Shown: positions 50,201 through 58,158 of the stretch, in pieces
Layout: the number at the start of each line of letters is the position of its first letter
Position numbering within the stretch: position 1 is the stretch's first letter
Notes under the pieces: model-generated
What the model saw: the letters and a program-made list of their open reading frames with translations, nothing else
What the model was told of the DNA's origin: nothing
The model's database searches: none
NCBI GenBank assembly: GCA_017303475.1
Contig: JAFLBO010000012.1
Span: 117,869-181,868, forward strand
Origin: Chitinophagales bacterium
GTDB lineage: Bacteria; Bacteroidota; Bacteroidia; Chitinophagales; Saprospiraceae
Reading direction: 5' to 3'
Length of the DNA stretch: 64,000 bases
Position numbers and translations under genes: made by a program

Positions 50201-53200
50201 GTTAGGGTTGACAATGTAGTAATCAAATTTGACCGGATTGTGGAAACACATATTGGCATATTCCAGCCCAAGCACCGTGCGCCCGAATTGGGTGCCGTTA
50301 TACCCGCAAGTGGTGTCAAAACGTGTGCTGATTTCAAAAGAATAGCCTTCATCCAACAAATCAGAAAAGAACGGAGAAAGATCTAGCGACAATGAATCCC
50401 CGTTAAAGCCTGGCGTAACCGGAGTTACCCCAAATACCGGCACGTTTTCCTGCAAACGCAGATAATTCAGTTTCGTATCTGTCAAACTTACGTTGGTGGG
50501 CAGGGAATAAGTGTATTTGTATACGGTAGAAAGCTGTCGCACCTCAAACGGGAACATATTGGCCCTGGCAATCCGCATATTGTACTGGAACGGCGACACC
50601 TCGGTACTCTGTGCGCATGGCTCAATGCGGTGCGCGTTGGGCGACACAGTTTCCAGATAACCTGAAAACTGACAGATCTCTTTTTCCGTACAAAAATCGC
50701 CCAGTTCCCAGGAGTAGGTCTTTTCTGTATCGCAAATGGAATTCCTGAAATTGATCAATGGCGGCGCATTGGTTCCCAGCGGCGTAAAGTTGTTTTCAAA
50801 CTTAAAATCTGCCGTAAAGATCAACGAGTCGCCCTCCGCCAAGGTAAAACCCGAAGGCAGACAGTCAAAATCGCTCAGTTGCAGGTCAAACTGATGGAAC
50901 ATATTGCTACCTACATCGATGATCTGCGGCGGACGAATATTAGGCTCAGCCACCTGAATAATATGTTGGTCTGAGCGTATAAGCGGTAGCGGAATTGGGC
51001 AGGTATATTGCTGCCCCGAGGCCGTTTTGATCACCATTTGCGATCTGACGAAACTAGTGGTATCATAATTGGCAAACAGTATTTTGCCGGCGCCAATCTG
51101 ATATTCATCGCCATCCAGGGTATCAAAATCACTGAGCCATGATTCCAGGAACAACCGGAAATTAAGGCTGGTAATAGCGCCCTCTTCCACATAGGCCCGC
51201 AATTCTGTGCGCAGGGTATCGCCCACCAGAAAACGGTCGCGCCGCACACCTGCAGCATTGGCCAGGTTGAAATTATCGGCCTTACGGTCATCATTGTTGT
51301 CCTGGAAACCATAATTGGTGCGGTAAGAATCAAAATCCACCACCACCAGGGTACCACCTGCGCCTATACCCCCACCGCCGCCGCCACCGCCGCCGGTGGT
51401 ATCGCACTGATCGTCTACCACCAGAATAAACTCATCGCAATAGGTAATGGCGCAGTTGATTGGATCATTGGGTGTTACCGAAACCATCGTGGTCGCATTC
51501 AATTTTAATTGGCATCCACCACAATCTGAAGGAGGTGGGTACACGGTATAATCCAGGCCGCGAGGAGGCACATTTGGCACAGAGGCCTCACAAGGCATTC
51601 CCTGCTCACAATGGTATTTCAGGCAAAAATCATCGCTCACACTATCCTGAGAAAATGGCAAATCAAACACCATACGGATGGAAGAAGAACCATCGGGGTT
51701 GGTGTTCAGCTCAGTGGCAAGTGCCGTTTGGCCGTCGAGGTTCAGCGGACAGTTTGGATCCCAGTCGAAGCCCAGGGGCAGATTGAACAATACCTGCAAA
51801 TAGCCTGTATCCTGTGTGAGACGACCGGATTTGGCCCAGTATTTCAAAGAATAAGTTTCTCCATCCTGCAAACAATCTTCCAGATTATAAATGGTGCCTG
51901 CCCTTACCTTCAGAAAGGCCGTATCCGGATAAAAATTAAACACTGATCCTACCGGCACATTGGGCGGACAGGCTTTGAAATAATTGTAACCTACCCGCAT
52001 ACTGGGTATCAGACCGCCGCAAACCGGCTCACAATAATAGGTATGAAACCGTAGTCGTACGGTATCGCCCGGCAGTACTTCAGGCACAACTACCGTGGCA
52101 TCCATTACATAATTGGCGTTATTGCATGATCCCAATATAGTAGGAGTGCTGGCTACCGATTGCAACGGTTGCCATCCGGAACCATTGTTCCACTGGAAGG
52201 AATTCTGATTAATGGCATGAAAACCGGTGTCCAGGGTCCAGGGGTTCACCACCACATTGACAGCAGGCAACTGCCCGTTATTAATGATAAGGATTTCCTG
52301 CACCGATGGGATAGCCCCGCACTGACTAACCGGAGCGGCATAAATGGGCACAAAAGACAGGCTGGGATTCTCTGTAGTTGGCAAAATGGTAATTTGCCCG
52401 TAAATACTGTCTTGCTGGCAACTGCTGTTATTGCATCCCCACCCTACCACTATAAGAGATTCATTGGTGAAGGATGGAATACCACAATCTTCAATCGTTA
52501 CCTTCTCCACCAGGGTAATTTCCTCATTGAAATCCAGGAAATTATCGCCATTACCCACTGAAGCAAAAAAACTGCCCGGCACCTCGGCACTGAACAACGT
52601 GGGAACATTATTTTGGTTAATACTGCCTTGCAGATCTATACTGATGCCCGGAAAATGCGCATCCGTGAACCGCAGCGATTCAATTGGGCCGGAACGCGTA
52701 TTTCTAAGGGTTATACTCCGCATAATCACATCCCCTTTTACGGCGGTGGTAGTGGGAGGTGTAATGTTGGAGATGTTTACAAAACCGGTTTCAACCGGAT
52801 ACAGGTTGGAAATAAACTGTTTACTGCCTCCCGTGTAGGTAGCCACAATGGTATTGGAAAACAACTGCTGGTTATTGATGGCATCTACCAGGGCACAACC
52901 TGCCGTAATACTCAGGCTAAAACTGGCAGAGGCTCCTCCACCCAAATCAGCCAGGGCGAACACAGGAGCATTTAGGTTGGATATATTACTCTCGGTAGCA
53001 CCCGCAACCGTTCCGGGCAGGTAGGTAATGCCTGGTGGGAGAGTAATGGTAGTTTTCAGGTTAGCAGCTGCGGGCCCCGGGCCATTTTGCAGGGTAACGG
53101 TAATCTGATCGTCTCCGCACACATATAACCCATCCGGATTCTGGGTGGAAATAACCAGCGTTTGGGCCGACAAACCGGCTGATAACAATAAAAGTAAGGA

Positions 53201-53218
53201 TAGAGTAATGGATTTCAT
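47291..53218 (-). CDS. Giant secreted protein with DUF11-like repeats and T9SS type B C-terminal domain
   Basis: The protein has 1975 residues from the ATG at 53218 (signal peptide MKSITLSLLLLLSAGLSAQ). It is built from many DUF11/conserved-repeat-like beta-sandwich modules (DDQITVTLQNGPGPAAANLKTT, LSFSFSIQYDDPAG, FTANLENVGVTTATNP). A run of nine Gly lies near residue 608 (forward strand about 51370-51396) and probably acts as a hinge. Ig-like segments follow near 1560-1800. The last 95 residues are the type B/gliding-associated domain (VYIPNAFTPNGDSANDLF, VYNRWGQKVYEG, final GEVTLLR). No catalytic motif was seen; it is likely a long surface adhesin. It lacks a normal terminator; the repeat element directly follows. 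Confidence 0.87.
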   Translation of the reverse strand: MKSITLSLLLLLSAGLSAQTLVISTQNPDGLYVCGDDQITVTLQNGPGPAAANLKTTITLPPGITYLPGTVAGATESNISNLNAPVFALADLGGGASASFSLSITAGCALVDAINNQQLFSNTIVATYTGGSKQFISNLYPVETGFVNISNITPPTTTAVKGDVIMRSITLRNTRSGPIESLRFTDAHFPGISIDLQGSINQNNVPTLFSAEVPGSFFASVGNGDNFLDFNEEITLVEKVTIEDCGIPSFTNESLIVVGWGCNNSSCQQDSIYGQITILPTTENPSLSFVPIYAAPVSQCGAIPSVQEILIINNGQLPAVNVVVNPWTLDTGFHAINQNSFQWNNGSGWQPLQSVASTPTILGSCNNANYVMDATVVVPEVLPGDTVRLRFHTYYCEPVCGGLIPSMRVGYNYFKACPPNVPVGSVFNFYPDTAFLKVRAGTIYNLEDCLQDGETYSLKYWAKSGRLTQDTGYLQVLFNLPLGFDWDPNCPLNLDGQTALATELNTNPDGSSSIRMVFDLPFSQDSVSDDFCLKYHCEQGMPCEASVPNVPPRGLDYTVYPPPSDCGGCQLKLNATTMVSVTPNDPINCAITYCDEFILVVDDQCDTTGGGGGGGGGIGAGGTLVVVDFDSYRTNYGFQDNNDDRKADNFNLANAAGVRRDRFLVGDTLRTELRAYVEEGAITSLNFRLFLESWLSDFDTLDGDEYQIGAGKILFANYDTTSFVRSQMVIKTASGQQYTCPIPLPLIRSDQHIIQVAEPNIRPPQIIDVGSNMFHQFDLQLSDFDCLPSGFTLAEGDSLIFTADFKFENNFTPLGTNAPPLINFRNSICDTEKTYSWELGDFCTEKEICQFSGYLETVSPNAHRIEPCAQSTEVSPFQYNMRIARANMFPFEVRQLSTVYKYTYSLPTNVSLTDTKLNYLRLQENVPVFGVTPVTPGFNGDSLSLDLSPFFSDLLDEGYSFEISTRFDTTCGYNGTQFGRTVLGLEYANMCFHNPVKFDYYIVNPNGYQNGSPKLEIFTQSNIYYLPTDDLQIDFFLRNNASVIAPNAWLTVESDGDLADVELLFMPGQIPVSQVGGVYQLESLLSFEQLALRLNARNLSCRPVTLTIRFGWDCAPVFNGNGNACGTFVKTVEIRPQPPELELVIVSQPEQIPMCSPSAFFEFEVSNANDGTAYNTLPSIKLPPGMRIQPGSAQLSYPAGSPFVNMPDPALQPGNIWQFDPEAASNLLNQNGLISADQSPLNAMRIRFRVIAECGVVANAQPVYGAESVQACGINSNILRKPGDPIGVEGVDPGNMAVSNLQFATLPAAISCNDPVKLDATIALNSVPMSGDSIYVLLPEGTSFVPNSYIPGLNAPGTQPVVSGQQLQWPLPVTLGAGSVLSFSFSIQYDDPAGCADKFIILQTREKTEVFCPSNNQLCDIYVATGEALLNLNPQNPELQITNFQMNLQGGQTTFTANLENVGVTTATNPLVQIYQDLNGNGQVDAGEPKVTEITVNGTLSPGTVSAISGSLNNLPASAYCSLIGLIPAEQNCACADQVFPLNGNQVITQGIGLCNVQTVNVGTPETAGSTYTWLTPTGLSCTNCANAVYTPGPDVSAGELVTLVLEEKTGGCTIERRFEIQFGGDFGIETESLSICEGEPATLEATAGGSVYNWAGPGISTPNQQIQVVQPAGSSTYSVTVTFAGGCTGTGTVSVTVFPADKITLPDLTTCEGQPVPILDKLTDVPGVYTLELQQANGCDSIITQELIVIPTNIEQTEVFCEGGSKEVLDSVFTTSGRICRTEENPVTGCLVTTCVNVVESPNPVVPEQGDPLVIAVGDSTEINTPDNYATYEWIPFDKDVLSCSNCPDPIASPDTSTKFILVVTDGNGCQDSAEYRVLVCNQEKVYIPNAFTPNGDSANDLFRVVPHEGAEVVRTMVVYNRWGQKVYEGSGNNAGWDGKIGDKPAPSDVYVWILDYECGGNSVRESGEVTLLR

Positions 53219-53387
53219 CCTGTAGAGGTAGTGGTTGTGTAAACTTTTGCTTTCTGCCACCAATGTAAGGAACACCGGAGCAACTATTTCAGGCAATAAC
53301 AGTAAATGACGCGCAGTTGCCTTCATTTCGCTGCTTATACATGACGTAAGATTCCATCAAAAGGATGGGTGGGATTAAAAACCAATA

Positions 53388-53418
53388 GGCGTTGCACCGG
53401 AAAACCCGATGCAACGCC
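53388..53418 (-). terminator. Terminator of the PDZ protein gene
   Basis: The stem GGCGTTGCA/TGCAACGCC (53388-53396 with 53410-53418) with an inner CGG/CCG pair is followed on the minus strand by GGTTTTTAAT. Confidence 0.8.
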
Positions 53419-53448
53419 CATGGAAAAGGTAATGTATGTTGAAAAAAT

Positions 53449-55227
53449 TCAATTCACCTGCAACTGCTCGGAATACCCTTTGCCACCTTGCTGCACCTGA
53501 ATGATGATGGTGTCTTTGGAGTAATCTTTAAGGTCAAACTGCTGGTTGTACTGTCCGCCAAAAGCATTGAGCTCCTCTCGGAAAAGCTGCCGGCCGGCCA
53601 GGTCGTAAAAAGTAACCGTAGTGGCAATTGGCTCCGCAGAAAACTCCACAGTTACCTGGCCCAGCGTTGGATTGGGGTAAGCACGGAAACTATTGAGCTT
53701 AAGACTGCGCTCAGACAAGGACGCTGAACTGCCGGGCAGGCTGTTTACCTTGGTTGCATCGCCTTCTCCACGACGTATGGTGATGATATTTTTTTCACGC
53801 AGACTTTGGCGGTCATTATCGTCCCAGTTCCAGGAGGTAAAATCGCGCACCTGTTCGCCATCTCCGTCAAAAATCTGCACCCGACTGCTGTTGTCCTGGC
53901 AGGCTTTCAACGCTACTTCCAGCTTTTGTTTTTTGCCGTCGCGCTCAAATTCTACCAGCACTTTGTCGCCCACCTTGTGTTCGGCAATTTCATCCCAGAG
54001 GTCTTCCTGACTCTCAATTTTTTCACCGTTAATGGCCGTAATCAGATCGTCATTTTGCAAACCAGCTTCTTTAGCCGCCGACAAATCAGTAAAGCCATTG
54101 ATGCGTGAGCCGGCAACATCACCCTCGGAATAGGTATCGGAATATACGCCCAGGCAGGCATCCTTGGAGCGCACATTGACGGTGCAATTACCTTTCAGGT
54201 TCAGATTTAGGTCCAGCTCATCATTAAGGTCCTCCAGGCTCTCACGGATCGTTGAACCCAGATCCCAATTACCCATATTCACATTCCAGCTGTTGTAAGG
54301 TTTGGAAAGCACCGCCTCTGCTGTATTACGCTTACCGTTGCGCTCGTAAACAATAGATACTTTGTCGCCCGGTTTGGTATAGGCCATAAAATCGCTGATG
54401 TCTTCAAAATCAGCAATAGGCGCCTCATTGAGCTGGAAAATGATGTCGCCATCAATCAATCCGGCTTTTTCAGCAGCTGATCCTTCACTGATGGACACCT
54501 CAACACCTGGCGCATCATTTTCGCTGTCGTCGTCTTCATCAGACACCCCCAGATAGCCTTTTTCCGGCTGTTCTACCTCATCCACCTCATCGCGGGTAAT
54601 GAGTTTGGCTTCGGTGGTATTGGTTTTACCATAGCGTTCATAGGTAATCGCCACTTTATCGCCAGGTTTTGCAGTGCGCATAAACCGGGTGAGATCACTC
54701 CAGCTATCAACCGATGTATTGTTGAGTTTGAGGATTTTATCGTTATCGCGCAGACCGGCTTTGTCGGCTGCAGCGCCACGAATTACGTTGACCACCAGCC
54801 CGGGCTGATCGGCTTTTTCATCGGAGTCTTCATCCACACCAAGAAATGCGCTCTTGTTTTGAGCTTCAGGGGAATAATCGCCAGAGGTAATGCTATAGCT
54901 TTTGGCTTTAGCAGGCGTATTTTTGCTGTTTTTGGGCGATTTTGCACCGTTTATGACAATGCTGCGTTCATCATCGCCACCTGTAACCTCCACTTCTACC
55001 GAAGTATTGTCGGCGCGGTTTTCGCGGATATACTTGTCCACATCAAAATTTTCGGCTGCAGCGCCTTTTTTGATGATGGTTTCCGTACTTTCGGAACCGT
55101 CAGGATCTACGGTACGTTTGGTTATAACTACTTTTTTGTTGCTTTCCTGCTGGGAAAACAAAGGGGCGAGGCACCACGGCAACAGCAAAAGGCCGGTGAC
55201 AAGCAGGAGGTTACGGGTTGTTTTCAT
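53449..55227 (-). CDS. Secreted triple-PDZ protein with T9SS type A signal and no protease domain
   Basis: The protein has 592 residues from the ATG at 55227 (signal peptide MKTTRNLLLVTGLLLLPWCLAPLFSQ). Three PDZ domains occur at about 126-215, 222-310 and 354-440. Each opens with a YLGV/FLGV/CLGV carboxylate loop and contains A-A-x-x-AGL-x-x-x-D-x-I followed by V-x-x-ER-x-GK. Acidic Asp/Glu-rich linkers lie between them. No HtrA trypsin-like or Tsp/CtpA Ser-Lys site is visible. A type A sorting domain ends the protein (about 515-592, FRAYPNPTLGQVTVEFS). It probably serves as an extracellular peptide- or C-terminus-binding scaffold. It is divergent from the GNAT gene. Confidence 0.85.
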   Translation of the reverse strand: MKTTRNLLLVTGLLLLPWCLAPLFSQQESNKKVVITKRTVDPDGSESTETIIKKGAAAENFDVDKYIRENRADNTSVEVEVTGGDDERSIVINGAKSPKNSKNTPAKAKSYSITSGDYSPEAQNKSAFLGVDEDSDEKADQPGLVVNVIRGAAADKAGLRDNDKILKLNNTSVDSWSDLTRFMRTAKPGDKVAITYERYGKTNTTEAKLITRDEVDEVEQPEKGYLGVSDEDDDSENDAPGVEVSISEGSAAEKAGLIDGDIIFQLNEAPIADFEDISDFMAYTKPGDKVSIVYERNGKRNTAEAVLSKPYNSWNVNMGNWDLGSTIRESLEDLNDELDLNLNLKGNCTVNVRSKDACLGVYSDTYSEGDVAGSRINGFTDLSAAKEAGLQNDDLITAINGEKIESQEDLWDEIAEHKVGDKVLVEFERDGKKQKLEVALKACQDNSSRVQIFDGDGEQVRDFTSWNWDDNDRQSLREKNIITIRRGEGDATKVNSLPGSSASLSERSLKLNSFRAYPNPTLGQVTVEFSAEPIATTVTFYDLAGRQLFREELNAFGGQYNQQFDLKDYSKDTIIIQVQQGGKGYSEQLQVN

Positions 55228-55381
55228 AGACAAAAAGATGTGGAAGGTGAGCACTGCTGCTTTCCATTGGTCCGGGGACATACAAAGGGGATCGCGAATA
55301 GTGACAACTGCGGTGCAACGAAGTTGCAGGAAAGTGACTCTTTTGCAGAAAAATTTTTGACATTTTCACCATACTTTAACT

Positions 55382-55882
55382 ATGATCCGAATTATTGACT
55401 GGCAACCTGAATTTCAGGAAGACTGGAAAAACCTCAACCTTAGCTGGATTTCGAAAGATTACGAGGTAGAACCTGTGGATTTGGAAACCCTTCAATACCC
55501 GGAAAAATATTTTTTTCAGGATGGAGGCGCCATATTACTTGCGCAGCGTGAAGACACCGGAGAAATTGTAGGCACCGTAGGGCTGCAACCATTCGGCAAC
55601 GGCGTGTTGGAGCTGTGCAAAATGACTGTTGCCGAGAATGCCCGTGGTATGCATATCGGGAAAAAACTGGGCTGGGCAGCCCTGGAACGGGCGCGCACAC
55701 TTGGCGCAAGTCGCGTTTTTCTGTTGTCTAATGCTGCGATAGCTTATCAAGCCATCAATTTGTACTACAAACTGGGATTTCGCTGTGTAGCCCTGGAAAG
55801 CACCGAATTCAAACGGGCAACCATTCAAATGGAAATTTCTATTAACGACCAAAATGGTAGCTCAGGTAAAGTACCCGTATAG
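55382..55882 (+). CDS. GNAT-family N-acetyltransferase
   Basis: The protein has 166 residues. The acetyl-CoA site is the block ELCKMTVAENARGMHIGKKL (about 79-98, motif A R-G-x-x-I-G/x), followed by LLSNAAIAYQAINLYYKLGFR (motif B). The substrate cannot be told. Its 3' end overlaps the 3' end of the convergent outer-membrane protein gene by 41 nt, so the last 13 codons are antisense to that gene. Confidence 0.85.
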   Translation: MIRIIDWQPEFQEDWKNLNLSWISKDYEVEPVDLETLQYPEKYFFQDGGAILLAQREDTGEIVGTVGLQPFGNGVLELCKMTVAENARGMHIGKKLGWAALERARTLGASRVFLLSNAAIAYQAINLYYKLGFRCVALESTEFKRATIQMEISINDQNGSSGKVPV

Positions 55883-56561
55883 GTTGAAGCCGGAAGTCCA
55901 GCACCCGGGAATTGTCGTATAAAATCTGGCCGTTCTCGTAATTTTGAACTTCAGTAAAATTCAGCGCAGCAGAGAAATGTGCTTCCAGCCCAATAGACAA
56001 TGGGCGGAGTATGAAGTATCGTATACCCACCAGGCCAGCCAACCCGAAAGCTTTTTCTGAAAAAGAGCCATCAAATATGGCAATATTGTTTGGCGGCTCT
56101 GGTCCCACCGGATCTGCATCTACCCGATATTCTCCATCCACCCATTTGGCAAATCCAAAGGCCTCTGCACCAATATACGTACCCAGACGCCTGCGCACAA
56201 ACTGTTGTTCTATGCCCACAGACAAGCCAAAATGCCTGTATGGACCGCTGAAACTTCTATAAAAAAAAGTATCAGGTACGTTTGTATTGGGTATCAGATA
56301 GGAAAAACCGCTATCATAGGTGGTCAACTTGGCATGGCTCCTCAGCGCCATTTGTCGGTGCCTGGTTCCCTTAAAAAACGGCCCTCTGAACCGGGTTTTG
56401 AACAAAATACTCACCCCTGCCTCGCCAGCCATGTATGGAACACCGTCAATACCCAGCTCCATTTTTCGCAACAGTGTTTTGGGCGCCACTGAATCAGTTT
56501 GAGCACCCAGATTGATGCCAAACAGCAGTAAAAAAGAGAACAGTAAGATTGGTTTATGCAT
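55842..56561 (-). CDS. Outer-membrane beta-barrel protein
   Basis: The protein has 239 residues with signal peptide MHKPILLFSFLLLFGINLGAQ. Amphipathic strands with aromatic ends (FGLSVGIEQQFVRRRLGTYIGAEAFGFAKWV, FGLAGLVGIRYFILRPLSIGLEAHFSAALNF) and the ending VLYLSYHFGR fit a small barrel. Function unknown. It starts 6 nt after the stop of the GT39-like gene, so they form one unit; its 3' end overlaps the GNAT gene. Confidence 0.75.
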   Translation of the reverse strand: MHKPILLFSFLLLFGINLGAQTDSVAPKTLLRKMELGIDGVPYMAGEAGVSILFKTRFRGPFFKGTRHRQMALRSHAKLTTYDSGFSYLIPNTNVPDTFFYRSFSGPYRHFGLSVGIEQQFVRRRLGTYIGAEAFGFAKWVDGEYRVDADPVGPEPPNNIAIFDGSFSEKAFGLAGLVGIRYFILRPLSIGLEAHFSAALNFTEVQNYENGQILYDNSRVLDFRLQPIRVLYLSYHFGR

Positions 56562-56567
56562 AGGGAT

Positions 56568-58019
56568 TTATTGCGGTTTGTGTTTTAACAGCATTCTCGC
56601 GCCGCCATCAAATTTCAGCACTACATCATGGGTATTTTTCAGCATTTCGTATTCAGAATCAAAGATATACGTATAGGCTGTATTGATCTGGTTGTCCAGC
56701 TGTGGTTTGGATGGCGCAAGTGCAATGTAAGGCGCTTTCCCGGTTTGCACATAAAAATCAAACGAGCGATGGAAGCGCCAGTCTACCGTAATGCTTACCG
56801 GATCAGATCCCTGTTGCTGAGATTTCAGGTAATCCAGCACCTGAAAAGTATTGGCATCATACCACCACTCGCGCACCTGACGTGGCTGGTAAGTGCGTGC
56901 CATATGATAAAGGCAGAATACTCCCAGCACCAGGCTCGTGATTTGTCCTACACGGGGACGCCATTCTACCAGATGATGCAAGGCTGCGCCAACACAAAGT
57001 ATAAAAAGCGGATGCAACAGCAAGGTGGTGCGGGTTGTGAGGTTGGGCGTTTTCAGGATAACAGTTTGCATAATGTTGATGAAAACTGTCAGAGCAAGCA
57101 GGGCAAACGCAATCATTGCCGGAGAACGCCACACCTGCTCTCCTCCATTACGGCCCCAGCGGTAAAATGCATAAGCGCCCAGGCTGCAAAAAAACAGGAT
57201 TGCGGCCACTCCAAAATAATCCAGGGGAATATCAATCATTTTGGAACCGTACAATGAATTTTGAATCAAACTCAGCACCGTTTCTCGGAAAAAACCATTG
57301 GATTGCCAATATTCAAACTGATTGGTGCTTTGCATTTTATGCAGCGGCGTGTACACCAGCGCCAGATAACACGCATCTGCCAGCGCAAGCAGGGAAATGT
57401 GCGTCCATCGGGTACGGGCACTGGTCTGTTGGTGCAGGAAATAAATAAAAGCCAGTCCGCTTACTGCAGCCCATACTATAAGTGCCGTAAAATTAGCATA
57501 CGCAGCCAGCATGCCGGCAAAAACCGCCCAGCCTAAATCAGCCGCCCTTTGCTGCATGAATCCGCGCAGGACAAACATGGCAGAAAGCAATACAAAACTG
57601 GCCGACAAACCATATCCGCGACTCAGGGAGAAGAAATCTAGCAGGAATGGGTTTAAAAGCATCAAAGCGTACAATCCCGGCATGGCCCAGGGATTGCGTG
57701 GGAATAAAAGTCTGCAGATCTGGAAAGCTGCATAAGCGTAAATGCCGAATCCAAGTACATTGGTCAGGCGCAGAACCACCTGATTGGTACCAAAAAAATG
57801 CAGGAGAATTTTGGTCAGGATAGAGTTCAGGATATGGTTGTTGGGCCAGGGATCCGGGTACATCATTAAATCCCAAATGCTGAATTTGGGATAATAAACC
57901 GCAGAAGCCAGCTCGTCGTGTGTGACAGGAATATACAATGCTTTAAACCACACGGTGGCCCAGGCAGCAAAGGCCAGAACAGCCATAACCAGGTAAGAGA
58001 GTCTCAGGGCATTTTTCAT
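56568..58019 (-). CDS. GT39/ArnT-like GT-C membrane glycosyltransferase
   Basis: The protein has 483 residues from the ATG at 58019, just after its promoter. About 10-11 TM segments are present. The first extracytoplasmic loop holds VTHDELASAVYYP near 35-47 with the Asp-Glu pair typical of the ArnT/PMT group, then NNHILNSILTKIL and RLTNVLG. The C-terminal periplasmic part has WDRF-like short motifs (VDWRFHRSFDFYVQTGK). It likely moves a sugar from a polyprenyl-phosphate donor to an envelope acceptor; both are unknown. It is cotranscribed with the outer-membrane barrel gene (6-nt gap). Confidence 0.75.
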   Translation of the reverse strand: MKNALRLSYLVMAVLAFAAWATVWFKALYIPVTHDELASAVYYPKFSIWDLMMYPDPWPNNHILNSILTKILLHFFGTNQVVLRLTNVLGFGIYAYAAFQICRLLFPRNPWAMPGLYALMLLNPFLLDFFSLSRGYGLSASFVLLSAMFVLRGFMQQRAADLGWAVFAGMLAAYANFTALIVWAAVSGLAFIYFLHQQTSARTRWTHISLLALADACYLALVYTPLHKMQSTNQFEYWQSNGFFRETVLSLIQNSLYGSKMIDIPLDYFGVAAILFFCSLGAYAFYRWGRNGGEQVWRSPAMIAFALLALTVFINIMQTVILKTPNLTTRTTLLLHPLFILCVGAALHHLVEWRPRVGQITSLVLGVFCLYHMARTYQPRQVREWWYDANTFQVLDYLKSQQQGSDPVSITVDWRFHRSFDFYVQTGKAPYIALAPSKPQLDNQINTAYTYIFDSEYEMLKNTHDVVLKFDGGARMLLKHKPQ

Positions 58020-58048
58020 CAAATGCAGATCGGCAGTTAAATTTCGGC

Positions 58049-58056
58049 CAAATTTA
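58049..58056 (-). promoter_or_regulatory. -7 element of the GT39-like gene
   Basis: The minus strand reads TAAATTTG, a perfect TAnnTTTG match, 29 nt before the ATG at 58019. It excludes the longer frame from 58148. Confidence 0.5.
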
Positions 58057-58158
58057 GCTCTTTTCAGCAAAGCAAGCGGGAGAATGTAGGACTGAGGAAC
58101 GATGGACAACCCTGTTGCGCCTGAAACACCTTGTTGTCCATCGCCCATTCCCCCTACC

